Below the pieces are notes generated by a model. It was given only the letters and a program-made list of their open reading frames with translations, did not search any database and had not been told where the DNA came from. From contig CAWJFP010000039.1 in NCBI GenBank assembly GCA_963842155.1, positions 1 through 64,000 of the forward strand: DNA of 64,000 bases, given 5' to 3'. This stretch comes from CAWJFP01 sp963842155. Its GTDB lineage: Bacteria; Pseudomonadota; Alphaproteobacteria; JACZXZ01. The position numbers and the translations under genes are program-made. Of this stretch, positions 49,730 through 58,742 are shown piece by piece (position 1 is the stretch's first letter; the number at the start of each line of letters is the position of its first letter).

Positions 49730-50987
49730 TGTCGGCGCGCTCGGGGCTGGTCGAGAGCAGCGCCACCGGCGCCTCGATGAGCTCCTCGATGCGGCGAATA
49801 TATTTGATCGTGGTCGCCGGCAGCTGGGCCCAGGAGCGCGCGCCGCGCGTCGATTGGCCCCAGCCTTCGAAGCTCTCATAGACGGGCTCGACCGCCTCCT
49901 GCGCCGAGAGCAGCGGCGGCAGCCGGTCGAAGCCGGCATTGCCGAGCCGGTAGCCGACGCAGACCTTGATCTCGTCGAAGCCGTCCAGCACGTCGAGCTT
50001 GGTCAAGGCCACGCCGTCGATGCCGGCGACGCGGATCGCCTGGCGCAGCAGCACGGCGTCGAACCAGCCGCAGCGCCGCTTGCGGCCGGTCACCACGCCG
50101 AACTCTTTGCCCCGCGCGCCGAGGAGATCGCCGATCTTGTTGTCCTGCTCGGTCGGGAAAGGGCCGGCGCCCACGCGCGTCGTATAGGCCTTGGTGATGC
50201 CGAGCACGTAATCGACCGCGCCCGGCCCGAGGCCCGAGCCCACCGCCGCCTGCCCCGCCACCGTGTTGGACGAGGTCACATAGGGATAGGTGCCGTGATC
50301 GACGTCGAGCATGACGCCTTGCGCACCTTCGAAAAGGATGCGCCGGCCTTCGCGCCGGAGCTGATCGAGCCGCCGCCAGACGGGATCGAGGAAGGGCAGG
50401 ATCTTGGGCGCGATCTCGAGCAGCGAGGCTCGCAGGCCCGCGCCCTCGACCTCGGCGGCGCCCAAGCCCCGCCGCAGCGCGTTGTGATGAAACAGCAGCT
50501 CGTCGAGCCGGTCGTCGAGCGTCCCCTCGTCGCCGAGGTCGCAGGCACGCAGCGCGCGGCGCGCCACCTTGTCCTCGTAGGCCGGGCCGATGCCGCGGCC
50601 GGTGGTGCCGATCTTGCGCCCGCCGCGCTGCTCCTCGCGCAAGCGGTCGAGCTCGCGATGGAGCGGCAGGATGAGGGGTGCCGTCTCGGAGAGCCGCAAC
50701 GTCTCGGGCGTCACGGTGACGCCCTGGCGCGCGACGGTCGCGATCTCCTCGAGCAGCGCCCAGGGATCGACCACCACGCCGTTGCCGATGACCGAGAGCT
50801 TGCCGCGCACCACGCCCGAGGGCAGCAGCGAGAGCTTGTAGGTGACGCCGTCGATGACGAGCGTGTGGCCGGCGTTATGGCCGCCCTGGAAGCGCACCAC
50901 CACGTCGGCCCGCTCGGAGAGCCAATCGACGATCTTGCCCTTGCCCTCGTCGCCCCATTGGGCGCCGATCACGGCTACGTTCGCCAC
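49698..50987 (-). CDS. purA: Adenylosuccinate synthetase
   Basis: The 429-residue enzyme starts MANVAVIGAQWGDEGKGKIV. The GTP/IMP site (GDEGKGK, GGHNAGHT) and TTGRGIGPAYEDK are intact, as are FEGAQGVMLDVDHGTYPYVT-type active-site residues. It makes adenylosuccinate from IMP and aspartate in AMP synthesis. hisZ precedes it by 25 bp on the same strand, so they are co-transcribed. Confidence 0.97.
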   Translation of the reverse strand: MANVAVIGAQWGDEGKGKIVDWLSERADVVVRFQGGHNAGHTLVIDGVTYKLSLLPSGVVRGKLSVIGNGVVVDPWALLEEIATVARQGVTVTPETLRLSETAPLILPLHRELDRLREEQRGGRKIGTTGRGIGPAYEDKVARRALRACDLGDEGTLDDRLDELLFHHNALRRGLGAAEVEGAGLRASLLEIAPKILPFLDPVWRRLDQLRREGRRILFEGAQGVMLDVDHGTYPYVTSSNTVAGQAAVGSGLGPGAVDYVLGITKAYTTRVGAGPFPTEQDNKIGDLLGARGKEFGVVTGRKRRCGWFDAVLLRQAIRVAGIDGVALTKLDVLDGFDEIKVCVGYRLGNAGFDRLPPLLSAQEAVEPVYESFEGWGQSTRGARSWAQLPATTIKYIRRIEELIEAPVALLSTSPERADTILVRDPFED

Positions 50988-51012
50988 TTAGGATATCCTC
51001 CTTTTCAGCCTT

Positions 51013-52158
51013 TCACCCGATCTTCTCGACCCGTCCCTTCGCATAGAGGTGGCTGCAGCCGAGCCGGCGCGCCTCCTTGCGGGGATCGGCGACGGGCGCG
51101 AGCCCCGCGAGCGCGATCCAGCCCGCCGCGCGCAGCTTCTTGGCCTCCGCCGCCGGCACGCCATGGGGCAGAAAGAGGCGCGGCTTCGTCTCGGGCTCCG
51201 GCACGGCGCGCGACACGGAATCGAGGAAAAGGGTGAAGCCCGTCGCCGGCTCGCCCACGCCGTTGCCGGCGCGATAGCGTCCGCCGCGGCCGAGCTCGCC
51301 GCGCACGCCGCGCGCGAAGAGGGTGAAGCTCACGCCGGTCTGATATTCGAAGCCGCGATATTCGACCGGGTCGATGGTGAGCTTGAGCGCGGGATTGGCC
51401 CGGCTCACCAGATGCGCGACCTCGGCCAAGCGCCTCGCCTCGGCGGCAGCCCCTTGCGGCAGCTTGATCGCCTTGAGCCGCTTCAAGGCGGACTCGGCCG
51501 TGCCCACCGCCTCGAGCAAGGCGCCGCAAAGCGCCGCCGGCTTGCCGCCGACGGCCGCCACCTCGGCGATGCTCTTGCGATCGAGTGCCGCGCGCAGGCG
51601 CTTGGCGGCGCGCGCATCGCAGCCGAGGCCGCGGCAGAGCTCGTCGACCAAGGTCGGCGAGTTGAGGTCGACCGAGAGCCGGGCCGCCCCCACCCCATCG
51701 AGCGCGTCCACCGCGAGCAGCACGGCTTCCGCGTCGGCCGCGACGTCGTCCGAGCCGATGAGCTCGGCGCCGACTTGCGCGAACTGCCGCTCGGGCCTGA
51801 GCTGGCTGCCCTTCACCCGCAGCACGTCGCCCGCATAGCTCAGGCGCAAGGGGCGCGCCGCGTCGGCGAGGCGCGTTGTGGCGATGCGCGCGACCTGCAA
51901 GGTCATGTCGGCGCGCACCGCCATCATGCGCTGGCTCACCGGATCCATGAGGCGGAAGCTGTGCGCCGCCATCGCGGCGCCGGGGCCCGAGAGCAGGCTG
52001 TCCTCGAACTCGACGAGGGGCGGCCGCACCAGCTCGTAGCCGGCGGCCGCGAGCGTGGCGAGCAGCCGCTCGCGCAGCTCGGCGTCCTGGCGCGCCTTGG
52101 GCGGCAGCAGGTCGCGCAAGCCCGCCGGCAGAAGCGCCTTGTGGGCCTCCTCGCTCAT
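51013..52158 (-). CDS. hisZ: ATP phosphoribosyltransferase regulatory subunit HisZ
   Basis: Start at MSEEAHKALLPAGLRDLLPP gives 381 residues. It is a HisRS-like paralogue: motif 2 region MMAVRADMTLQVARIATTR, then LRLSYAGDVLR and the histidine-binding part VEYRGFEYQTGVSFTLFARG and ELGRGGRYR. It lacks the anticodon-binding domain of true HisRS. It would assist a short-form HisG, which is not in the window. purA follows 25 bp downstream. Confidence 0.9.
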   Translation of the reverse strand: MSEEAHKALLPAGLRDLLPPKARQDAELRERLLATLAAAGYELVRPPLVEFEDSLLSGPGAAMAAHSFRLMDPVSQRMMAVRADMTLQVARIATTRLADAARPLRLSYAGDVLRVKGSQLRPERQFAQVGAELIGSDDVAADAEAVLLAVDALDGVGAARLSVDLNSPTLVDELCRGLGCDARAAKRLRAALDRKSIAEVAAVGGKPAALCGALLEAVGTAESALKRLKAIKLPQGAAAEARRLAEVAHLVSRANPALKLTIDPVEYRGFEYQTGVSFTLFARGVRGELGRGGRYRAGNGVGEPATGFTLFLDSVSRAVPEPETKPRLFLPHGVPAAEAKKLRAAGWIALAGLAPVADPRKEARRLGCSHLYAKGRVEKIG

Positions 52159-52377
52159 GCGCAAGAGCCTATCCCTGAAGGGGCGCGCGCGCTCGCGCGC
52201 CGACCGTCCCGCTCGATGCGGGGCCGGGCCAGTACCTAACGTCTTTGGCAGTCGAGGGCAAACGGAAAAGGGGGTCCGGGCGAAGACCCGCGCGCCATAT
52301 CCGCGGTGGCGCGCAAGGCTCGCGGCGACTATTCTCCCTCCCGACCGCGGGCACCACCTGGAAGGGCAGCGACCGCA

Positions 52378-52977
52378 ATGCCGCTGGTAAAGCAAGTCTA
52401 CCTAGCCGGCCCCGACGTGTTTCTCGCCGACGCCCGCGATATCGGCCGGCGCAAGCAGGAGATATGCCGGGAGCTCGGCTTCGAGGGGCTGTTTCCGCTC
52501 GACAAGGACGAGGCGGTGGGCCGCGACGCGGCAAGCATCTTTCGCGCGAACTGCGCCCTCATGCAGCAGGCGGATATCGGGCTCTTCAACCTCACGCCCT
52601 TCCGCGGGCCGAGCGCCGACGCCGGCACCGTGTTCGAGCTGGGCTACATGTATGCGCGCGGCAAGCCGGTCCATGGCTACAGCAGCGTGCCGGCGACCTA
52701 CCGCGCGCGCGTCGGCCCCGCGCTCGGTTCGCGCGCGGCGCCGCGCGACGGCGAGGGCTATGCGATCGAGGATTTCGGTTTGCTCGACAATTTGATGATC
52801 GTACGCGCGATCCTCGAGGCCGGCGGCGAGCTCACTTCCATCGAGGAGAAGCCCGGCGCGGCGGAGGGTGCGTCGTTGGCGGCCTTTCGGGCTTTCAGGG
52901 CTTGTCTCGAGGCCATAAGCGCTCGGACCGACATGGCGCGCAGCGGAAAGAGGGAGACTGTCGCGAAGGGGGGTTAG
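52378..52977 (+). CDS. Nucleoside 2-deoxyribosyltransferase-like protein
   Basis: This 199-residue protein starts MPLVKQVYLAGPDVFLADAR. It has the family motifs YLAGPDVF, the acidic QADIGLFNLTPFRGPSADAG and catalytic Glu in AGTVFELGYMYARGKPV. Such enzymes exchange bases of deoxynucleosides, and related folds act in nucleotide-signalling or immunity proteins. The next gene follows with a one-base gap (TAG-C-ATG) and encodes a membrane protein, a stable-looking two-gene unit. Confidence 0.85.
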   Translation: MPLVKQVYLAGPDVFLADARDIGRRKQEICRELGFEGLFPLDKDEAVGRDAASIFRANCALMQQADIGLFNLTPFRGPSADAGTVFELGYMYARGKPVHGYSSVPATYRARVGPALGSRAAPRDGEGYAIEDFGLLDNLMIVRAILEAGGELTSIEEKPGAAEGASLAAFRAFRACLEAISARTDMARSGKRETVAKGG

Positions 52978-52978
52978 C

Positions 52979-53758
52979 ATGACCGCAGGGGCATTCGAGA
53001 TCCACGGACATGACGAGAATTTCGATCTGAGGCCGAAGGACGTCGCGCATCCCATCCCCGACGACCAGCGCAAGCTCAGCAGCGAGGTCTACGAGGCGGT
53101 GAATATCCTCAAGCTCCTGAAGGCGCAAGGGGCCTTCGGCAGCGACGACAAGGCCCACCATAAGACGCACGACAAGTCCTTCGAGGAATTCGTCGCGCGA
53201 ATTCTTCAGGCGGCGCACGCGGGCTGCGTCGCGCAACATGTCGACACCAATCTCGCGGCGGCGGCCCTCGAGCAAATCCGCGCCGATATCCTACGGCGCA
53301 AGGGAAGGGCCCTCGTCTATCGCTATCTGGCCGCCCTCTCTCTCTGGGCCTTGGCGGGCGGGCTCGTCGGCGTGGCGATCGTCGCCGCGACGCACTTTCT
53401 TCATCCTGCCTGGGAGGGCTACGGCTGGGTCATCATCGGCGCCATGGCGGGCACCTGGCTCTCGGTGGCGGCGACGCGGCTGGAGGTTTCCTTCGCAGGC
53501 ATACAGGACTATCTGGATCTCTGGTACGAGCCGTTCGTCCGCATGTCGTTCGTCGGGCTGCTCGCCACCCTCTTCGCGCTCTTCCTCAAGCTGAAGATCC
53601 TGTCGCTGTCGATCGGAGTCCTCGATCTCAGCGACTTCGCCACCGATCATATCGGCGCGGCGCTGGCGCTCGGCGCGATCTCGGGAATCGCCGAGAAGGC
53701 GATATCGGTCGAGCTGATCGAGCGCGCACGCCGGCTGCTCGCGCCGGAAAAGAGCTAG
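52979..53758 (+). CDS. Four-helix membrane protein coupled to the deoxyribosyltransferase gene
   Basis: The 259-residue protein has a soluble N-terminal part (about residues 1-112, with FAARILQAAHAG-like helical sequence) and four hydrophobic segments: about 113-142, 147-166, 188-215 and 228-245. I recognise no named family. The stop TAG (53756-53758) is formed by the TA target site and the first base of the IS630 element. The sequence after the element also gives TAG, so the protein end is unchanged. Together with the upstream enzyme it could be an enzyme-effector pair, but this is inference. Confidence 0.65.
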   Translation: MTAGAFEIHGHDENFDLRPKDVAHPIPDDQRKLSSEVYEAVNILKLLKAQGAFGSDDKAHHKTHDKSFEEFVARILQAAHAGCVAQHVDTNLAAAALEQIRADILRRKGRALVYRYLAALSLWALAGGLVGVAIVAATHFLHPAWEGYGWVIIGAMAGTWLSVAATRLEVSFAGIQDYLDLWYEPFVRMSFVGLLATLFALFLKLKILSLSIGVLDLSDFATDHIGAALALGAISGIAEKAISVELIERARRLLAPEKS

Positions 53759-54954
53759 TGTCCTGAACCAGAAGTTCACAAGATCGGTTGGGCTTTGACG
53801 GCCGCATTGTGGACGCAGAAGCGTTCGATCGAGGCGAGGATGTCATCGGCTGATTTGGTCCAACGAAAGGGCCGATGATCGGCGTTGTGCTGAGCGATGA
53901 AGTCGGCGATTGCGGCATGGAGGGCGGCGACGCTGCGGTGGATACCGCGCCGGATCTGCTTTTCGGTCAGCATGCCGAAGAACCGCTCGACCTGATTGAG
54001 CCAAGAGGAACTGGTCGGCGTGTGGTGCACGTGCCAGCGCGGGCGACGCGCCAACCATCTGCGGATCAGCGCTGTCTTGTGCGTCGCGTAATTGTCCATG
54101 ACGAGATGGACATCGAGATTGCGCGGCACGTTGGCCTCGATCTCGTCGAGGAAGCGCCGGAACTCGGCGGCACGATGGCGCGGATAGCACTTGCCGATCA
54201 CCCGACCGGTGGCGATGTCGAGGGCCGCGAAGAGTGACGTAGTGCCGTGACGAACATAGTCATGGCTGCGCCGTGCCGCCTGGCCAGGACGCATCGGCAG
54301 CATCGGTTGGCTGCGGTCGAGAGCCTGAATTTGCGACTTCTCGTCCACGCACAGAACCACGGCATGCTGCGGCGGCGCGACGTAGAGGCCCACCACGTCA
54401 CGCACCTTGGCGACGAAGTCGGGATCGGTGGAGAGCTTGAATGTCTCCATCCGATGCGGCTGAAGGCCGAACGCACGCCAGATCCGCTGCACCGTGGAGA
54501 CCGACAGGCCGCTGGCCTTTGCCATGCCGCGCGAGCTCCAATGCGTTGCGGCGGGCGGCAGGCTCTCCAGCGTCTGCACGATAACCGCCTCGATGCGAGC
54601 GTCATCGACCGTGCGTGGTGCGCCGGATCGCGGCTCGTCCCGCAACCCGTCCAGGCGTTGCTCGACAAATCGCCGGCGCCACTTGCCAACCGTCCCCTGA
54701 TCCACGCCGAGACGGCTCGCGACCCCCTTGTTCTGCTTGCCCTCGGCACAGCACAGCACAATCCGCGCCCGCAGGGCCAACGCCTGCGCCGTATTCCGTC
54801 GAGCCGCAAGCGACGAGAGCTCCGAGCGCTCCGTCTCGCTTAGCACCAACGCCGCCAATCGTCCCCTCGCCATCGCAGCCCCCCTGCCATTCCTCGCAAG
54901 AGTTTGGCATGGCACCGCGAATTGGCGATACTGCGAACTTCAGATTCGGGACAC
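53758..54954 (-). mobile_element. Intact IS630-family insertion sequence
   Basis: The 1197-bp element is bounded by TA direct repeats (53756-53757 and 54955-54956) within CTAG. Terminal inverted repeats are GTGTCCTGAACCAGAAGTTC and GTGTCCCGAATCTGAAGTTC, with a few mismatches. It contains a single transposase gene on the minus strand. It sits at the left edge of a palindromic repeat, in the stop codon of the upstream gene. Confidence 0.93.
53776..54873 (-). CDS. IS630-family transposase
   Basis: From MARGRLAALVLSETERSELS the transposase has 365 residues. An N-terminal helix-turn-helix region (GVASRLGVDQGTVGKWRRRF, SGLSVSTVQRIWRAFGLQ) binds the ends. The DDE catalytic domain has Asp in VVLCVDEKSQIQ, Asp in HLVMDNYATHKT and Glu in WLNQVERFFGML. 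The single frame is intact with no sign of programmed frameshifting. The second copy at 1-621 is damaged. Confidence 0.95.
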   Translation of the reverse strand: MARGRLAALVLSETERSELSSLAARRNTAQALALRARIVLCCAEGKQNKGVASRLGVDQGTVGKWRRRFVEQRLDGLRDEPRSGAPRTVDDARIEAVIVQTLESLPPAATHWSSRGMAKASGLSVSTVQRIWRAFGLQPHRMETFKLSTDPDFVAKVRDVVGLYVAPPQHAVVLCVDEKSQIQALDRSQPMLPMRPGQAARRSHDYVRHGTTSLFAALDIATGRVIGKCYPRHRAAEFRRFLDEIEANVPRNLDVHLVMDNYATHKTALIRRWLARRPRWHVHHTPTSSSWLNQVERFFGMLTEKQIRRGIHRSVAALHAAIADFIAQHNADHRPFRWTKSADDILASIERFCVHNAAVKAQPIL

Positions 54955-55112
54955 TAGAGCACGATCCGATCAGGTCGAAGCACGTACCCCCTCACCCAGC
55001 TTCGGGTAAGGCTCGGCTTCGCCTCGCCAACCCTTCACAACCCTCTCCCCCCGTTGGGGGGAGAGGGTAGGGTGAGGGGGTGGCGATTCGGTCTGATCGG
55101 ATCCCGCTCTAG
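54954..55112. repeat. Large palindromic extragenic repeat next to the IS
   Basis: Outer imperfect arms (CTAGAGCACGATCCGATCAG at the left, its near-complement ending GCTCTAG at the right) enclose the ~94-bp element at 54987-55080. That element is the inverse of the one at 43247-43338 and contains CTCTCCCCC/GGGGGGAGAG. Further fragments of the outer arm lie at 30749-30783 and near 61807-61826. Confidence 0.7.
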
Positions 55113-55128
55113 GAAGCGCCGCACGCCC

Positions 55129-56715
55129 CTAAAAACTCAGCGCGCGGACCTTGATGATATTGGGGAGCCGCTCGACCAGCGCGACGAGCGCCGGCGGAAT
55201 CGGCTGGTCGAGCTGCACCAGCGCTATGGCCTCGCCGCCGGCCTGGGCGCGGCCGAGATGGAAGGTCGCGATATTGATGCCTGCTTCGGCGAGCGCATGG
55301 CCGAGATTGCCGACAAAGCCCGGCCGGTCCAGGTTGCGCACATAGAGCATATGCGGCCCGAGCTCGGCCTCGACCGGGATGCCGTTGATCTGCACGATGC
55401 GCGGCCGGCTGCCGCCGAAGAGGGTGCCCGAGATCCAGCGCGTATGGTCCTCGTTCTCGACCGTCACGGTGATGAGGGTCTGGTAGTCGGGCGTCGTGTC
55501 GCTCTTCTCCTCGCGCACGGCGATGCCGCGGTCGCGCGCGATCTGCGGCGCGTTCACCATGTTCACCGTCTCGAGCGAGCGCTTGAACAGGCCCTGCAGG
55601 ATGACCGCGTTGATGGGGCGCGTATCGAGCTCGGCGACATGGCCGGCATAGGCGACGTTGACCGCCTTGGGCGCCGTGTCGGCGAGCTGGCCGAGCAAGC
55701 CGCCGAGCTGCTCGGCGAGCGTCATATAGGGCTTCAACAGCGGCGCCTGCTCGGGGCTGATCGAGGGCGTGTTGACGGAGTTGACCACCGCGCCCGCGAG
55801 GAGGAAATCCGCCATCTGCTCGGCCACCTGGATGGCGACGTTCTCCTGTGCCTCCTCGGTCGAGGCGCCGAGATGGGGCGTGGCCACGAAGCCGGCGACG
55901 CCGAAGAGCGGATTCTCCTTGGCGGGCTCGGTCTCGAACACGTCGAAGGCCGCACCCGCCACCTGGCCCGAGAGCAGCGCCTCCTTGAGCGCCGCCTCGT
56001 CGATCAGCCCGCCGCGCGCGCAATTGACGATGCGCACGCCCTTTTTCATGACGGCGAGCGTCTCGCGATTGATCATCAGCCGCGTCTCGTTGGTGAGCGG
56101 CACATGGAGCGTGATCAGGTCGGCGCGGCGGAAGAGCTCGGCCAGCTCGACCCGCTCGACGGAGAGCGAGGCGGCGCGCTGCGGCAAGAGGAAGGGATCG
56201 TAGGCGATCACCTTCATATGCAGGCCGCGCGCGCGGTCGGCCACGATCGAGCCGATATTGCCGCAGCCGATGATGCCGAGCGTCTTGCCGGTGAGCTCGA
56301 CCCCCATGAACCTGCTCTTCTCCCATTTGCCGGCCTGCGTCGAGCGGTCAGCCTCGGGGATCTGGCGGGCGAGCGCGAACATGAGGGCGAGCGCATGCTC
56401 GGCCGTGGTGACGGCGTTGCCGTAGGGCGTGTTCATCACCACCACGCCGCGCTGGGTCGCGGCGGCGAGATCGATATTGTCGACGCCGATGCCGGCGCGT
56501 CCCACCACCTTGAGCCGGCTCGCCGCCTCGATCACCTTGGCGGTGACCTTGGTGGCCGAGCGCACGGCGAGCCCGTCATAGGCGGGAATGGCGGCCACGA
56601 GCTCGGGCTCCTTGAGGCCGGTCTTCACCTCGACGGCGATGCCGCGCTCCTGGAAGATCTCGACCGAGCGCGGGCTGAGCTTGTCGGCGATGAGAACGCT
56701 GGGGCTCGCAACCAT
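55129..56715 (-). CDS. serA: D-3-phosphoglycerate dehydrogenase
   Basis: The 528-residue enzyme begins VLIADKLSPRSVEIF after the start. The NAD site is LGIIGCGNIGSIVADRA, with catalytic residues in the NCARGGLIDEAAL and HLGASTEEAQENVA regions. An intervening ASB domain and a C-terminal ACT domain (GRAQAGGEAIALVQLDQPIP) make it the long, serine-regulated type. It oxidises 3-phosphoglycerate, the first step of serine synthesis. serC lies 20 bp upstream on the same strand. Confidence 0.96.
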   Translation of the reverse strand: MVASPSVLIADKLSPRSVEIFQERGIAVEVKTGLKEPELVAAIPAYDGLAVRSATKVTAKVIEAASRLKVVGRAGIGVDNIDLAAATQRGVVVMNTPYGNAVTTAEHALALMFALARQIPEADRSTQAGKWEKSRFMGVELTGKTLGIIGCGNIGSIVADRARGLHMKVIAYDPFLLPQRAASLSVERVELAELFRRADLITLHVPLTNETRLMINRETLAVMKKGVRIVNCARGGLIDEAALKEALLSGQVAGAAFDVFETEPAKENPLFGVAGFVATPHLGASTEEAQENVAIQVAEQMADFLLAGAVVNSVNTPSISPEQAPLLKPYMTLAEQLGGLLGQLADTAPKAVNVAYAGHVAELDTRPINAVILQGLFKRSLETVNMVNAPQIARDRGIAVREEKSDTTPDYQTLITVTVENEDHTRWISGTLFGGSRPRIVQINGIPVEAELGPHMLYVRNLDRPGFVGNLGHALAEAGINIATFHLGRAQAGGEAIALVQLDQPIPPALVALVERLPNIIKVRALSF

Positions 56716-56735
56716 GGGGGTCTCGCTGCTGGGGG

Positions 56736-57899
56736 TCAGGCGGCGGCCACGAGCTCGGCGCGCACCGTCTCGAAGGCCCAGTCGAGCCAGGGGAAGAGCG
56801 CGTCGAGATCCGCGCGCTCGATGGTGGCGCCGCCCCAGATACGCAAGCCGGGCGGCGCATCGCGATAGGCGTTGATGTCGTAGGCCACGCCCTCGCTCTC
56901 CAGCAGGTCGGCGAGCTTCCTCGCCACCGCGGCCTGGCCGTCATGCGGCAGGGCCTCGATCACGGGATCGGCGAAGGCGAGGCAGACGGAGGTGGAGGAG
57001 CGCGTCTTGGGCTCCTTGGCGAGGAACTCGATCCAGGGCGTGCGCGCGACCCAGGCGGCGATCGCGGCGAGATTGGCCTCCGAGCGGGCGATGAGCGCCT
57101 TGAGCCCGCCGATGCGCGCGGCCCAATCGAGCCCGTCGAGCGCGTCGGCCACGCACAGCATCGAGGGCGTATTGATCGTCTCGCCCTTGAAGATCGCCTC
57201 GGCGAGCTTGCCCCCCTTGGCGAGGCGGAAGATCTTGGGGATCGGCCAGGCCGGCTCATGGCTCTCGAGCCGCGCGACCGCGCGGGGCCCGAGGATGAGC
57301 ATGCCGTGCTGCGCCTCGCCGCCCAGGACCTTCTGCCAGGAATAGGTCACGACGTCGAGCTTGCTCCAGGGCAGCTCCATGGCGAAGGCGGCGGAGGTGG
57401 CGTCGCAGATGACGAGCCCCTCGCGCCCGTCGGGGATCCAGTCGCCGTCGGGCACGCGCACGCCCGAGGTCGTGCCGTTCCAGGTGAAGACCACATCGCG
57501 CGCGAAATCGACTTGGCCGAGCTCGGGCAGCTCGCCATAAGGCGCTTCGATGACGCGTAGATCCTTGAGCTTGAGCTCCTTGGCGGCGTCGCTCGCCCAG
57601 CCCTTGCCGAAGCTCTCCCAGGCCAGCACATCGACCCGGCGCGGGCCCAGCAGCGACCACAGGGCCATCTCGACCGCACCCGTGTCGGAGGCGGGCACGA
57701 TGCCGATGCGATAGTCGCGCGGCAGACCGAGCAAAGCGCGGCTCTTCTCGATCACCTCGACGAGCCGCGCCTTGCCTTGCTTGGAGCGGTGCGAACGGCC
57801 GACCAGCGCGCCGGCGAGCGCGTCGGGCGTCCAGCCTGGGCGCTTGGCGCAAGGGCCGGAGGAGAAATGGCCGTTGCGCGGCCGCAAGGTAGGCTTCAT
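56736..57899 (-). CDS. serC: Phosphoserine aminotransferase
   Basis: From MKPTLRPRNGHFSSGPCAKR it has 387 residues. It belongs to the fold-type I PLP family: the phosphate site SDTGAVEMALWSLLG, PLP-contact Asp in VICDATSAAFAM and Schiff-base Lys in YSWQKVLGGE. It converts 3-phosphohydroxypyruvate to phosphoserine with glutamate. Sequence and length match the alphaproteobacterial SerC type. It is followed by serA, so serCA form the serine operon. Confidence 0.95.
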   Translation of the reverse strand: MKPTLRPRNGHFSSGPCAKRPGWTPDALAGALVGRSHRSKQGKARLVEVIEKSRALLGLPRDYRIGIVPASDTGAVEMALWSLLGPRRVDVLAWESFGKGWASDAAKELKLKDLRVIEAPYGELPELGQVDFARDVVFTWNGTTSGVRVPDGDWIPDGREGLVICDATSAAFAMELPWSKLDVVTYSWQKVLGGEAQHGMLILGPRAVARLESHEPAWPIPKIFRLAKGGKLAEAIFKGETINTPSMLCVADALDGLDWAARIGGLKALIARSEANLAAIAAWVARTPWIEFLAKEPKTRSSTSVCLAFADPVIEALPHDGQAAVARKLADLLESEGVAYDINAYRDAPPGLRIWGGATIERADLDALFPWLDWAFETVRAELVAAA

Positions 57900-58102
57900 C
57901 GCAGGACTTCCCGTCGCATGTGAGGGGGGCGGCGCACCGACCCTTTTGAGGAGGGCGGAGTGTATGTGGCCGCGCGCGGTCTCGTCAACGCAGGGCCGCG
58001 AGCGGCAGCGCTTGCGCCGCGAAGATAATAAGGAGGGCGGCGACGAGGCCAATCACCAGCCCGACATCGCCGCCCGCGAGATGCGTCGCGAAAGATTAAG
58101 AC

Positions 58103-58525
58103 CTAGGCAACCCGCGAAGGATGATGGGGACGCCTGTTCTCGTTCACCGCCAGGGGCCGGCGCGCGGTCTCCGCCGCATCGAACCGGCCCGGACCGGGGG
58201 GCTTGCCGGCCGCGATATAGGGTATCTCGCCCGGCGTGACGCCGAGATCGGCGAGTTCCCGGTCGCTTAGCATGGAGAGCTCGCGGATCATGCGCTCGCG
58301 CTCGAGCCAGCGCCGCAGTGGCTCGACGACGAGCTTGTGGGCGAGCCAGGCGACGCCATGGAGGAAGAAGGCGGCGAGGGCCTTCGCCGTCGCCGCATCG
58401 CGCTGGGCGCGGGCCGCCCGCAGGACGGCATCCTCCGCCAAGAGCCGCGGCGCCGTCCAGCGGTCCGGCTCGGCCAAGGGCCGCACGGGCGATTCGATCG
58501 CCTTCGGCTTGGTGATGATCGACAT
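58103..58525 (-). CDS. DUF1127 domain-containing protein
   Basis: This 140-residue protein has an Ala/Arg-rich N-terminal part (about 1-60), then a DUF1127 motif: RWLERERMIRELSMLSDREL followed by ADLGVTPGEIPYI. It ends in a Pro/Arg-rich tail. Short DUF1127 proteins of alphaproteobacteria can bind RNA or affect phosphate and stress responses. This one is longer than the 45-70-residue norm. It is divergent from the LysR gene, sharing a 217-bp control region. Confidence 0.75.
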   Translation of the reverse strand: MSIITKPKAIESPVRPLAEPDRWTAPRLLAEDAVLRAARAQRDAATAKALAAFFLHGVAWLAHKLVVEPLRRWLERERMIRELSMLSDRELADLGVTPGEIPYIAAGKPPGPGRFDAAETARRPLAVNENRRPHHPSRVA

Positions 58526-58742
58526 GGCTGAACTCCTTCCTTTTCCGTCGGCGTTGATCCTGAGCTTGCCCCGGCCGCGTCATCAAAAGTTACGGTTTAT
58601 ACCGCAGTGCAACAACCGATGCTTCGACATGAACATGATGAGAAAAAGACATAGCTCGGTTTTTCAAAAAGTCGAATCGGCGCTTGTCATCGGTTATATA
58701 ACGCCTTAGGATGCATGAAAAAATCTCATGGAGGAGAAGCTC

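Noticed and set aside
1..54954. The two IS630 copies as a 53-kb composite transposon
   Set aside because: The content between them is mainly core housekeeping genes, IS630 copies rarely form composites, and the left copy is decayed.
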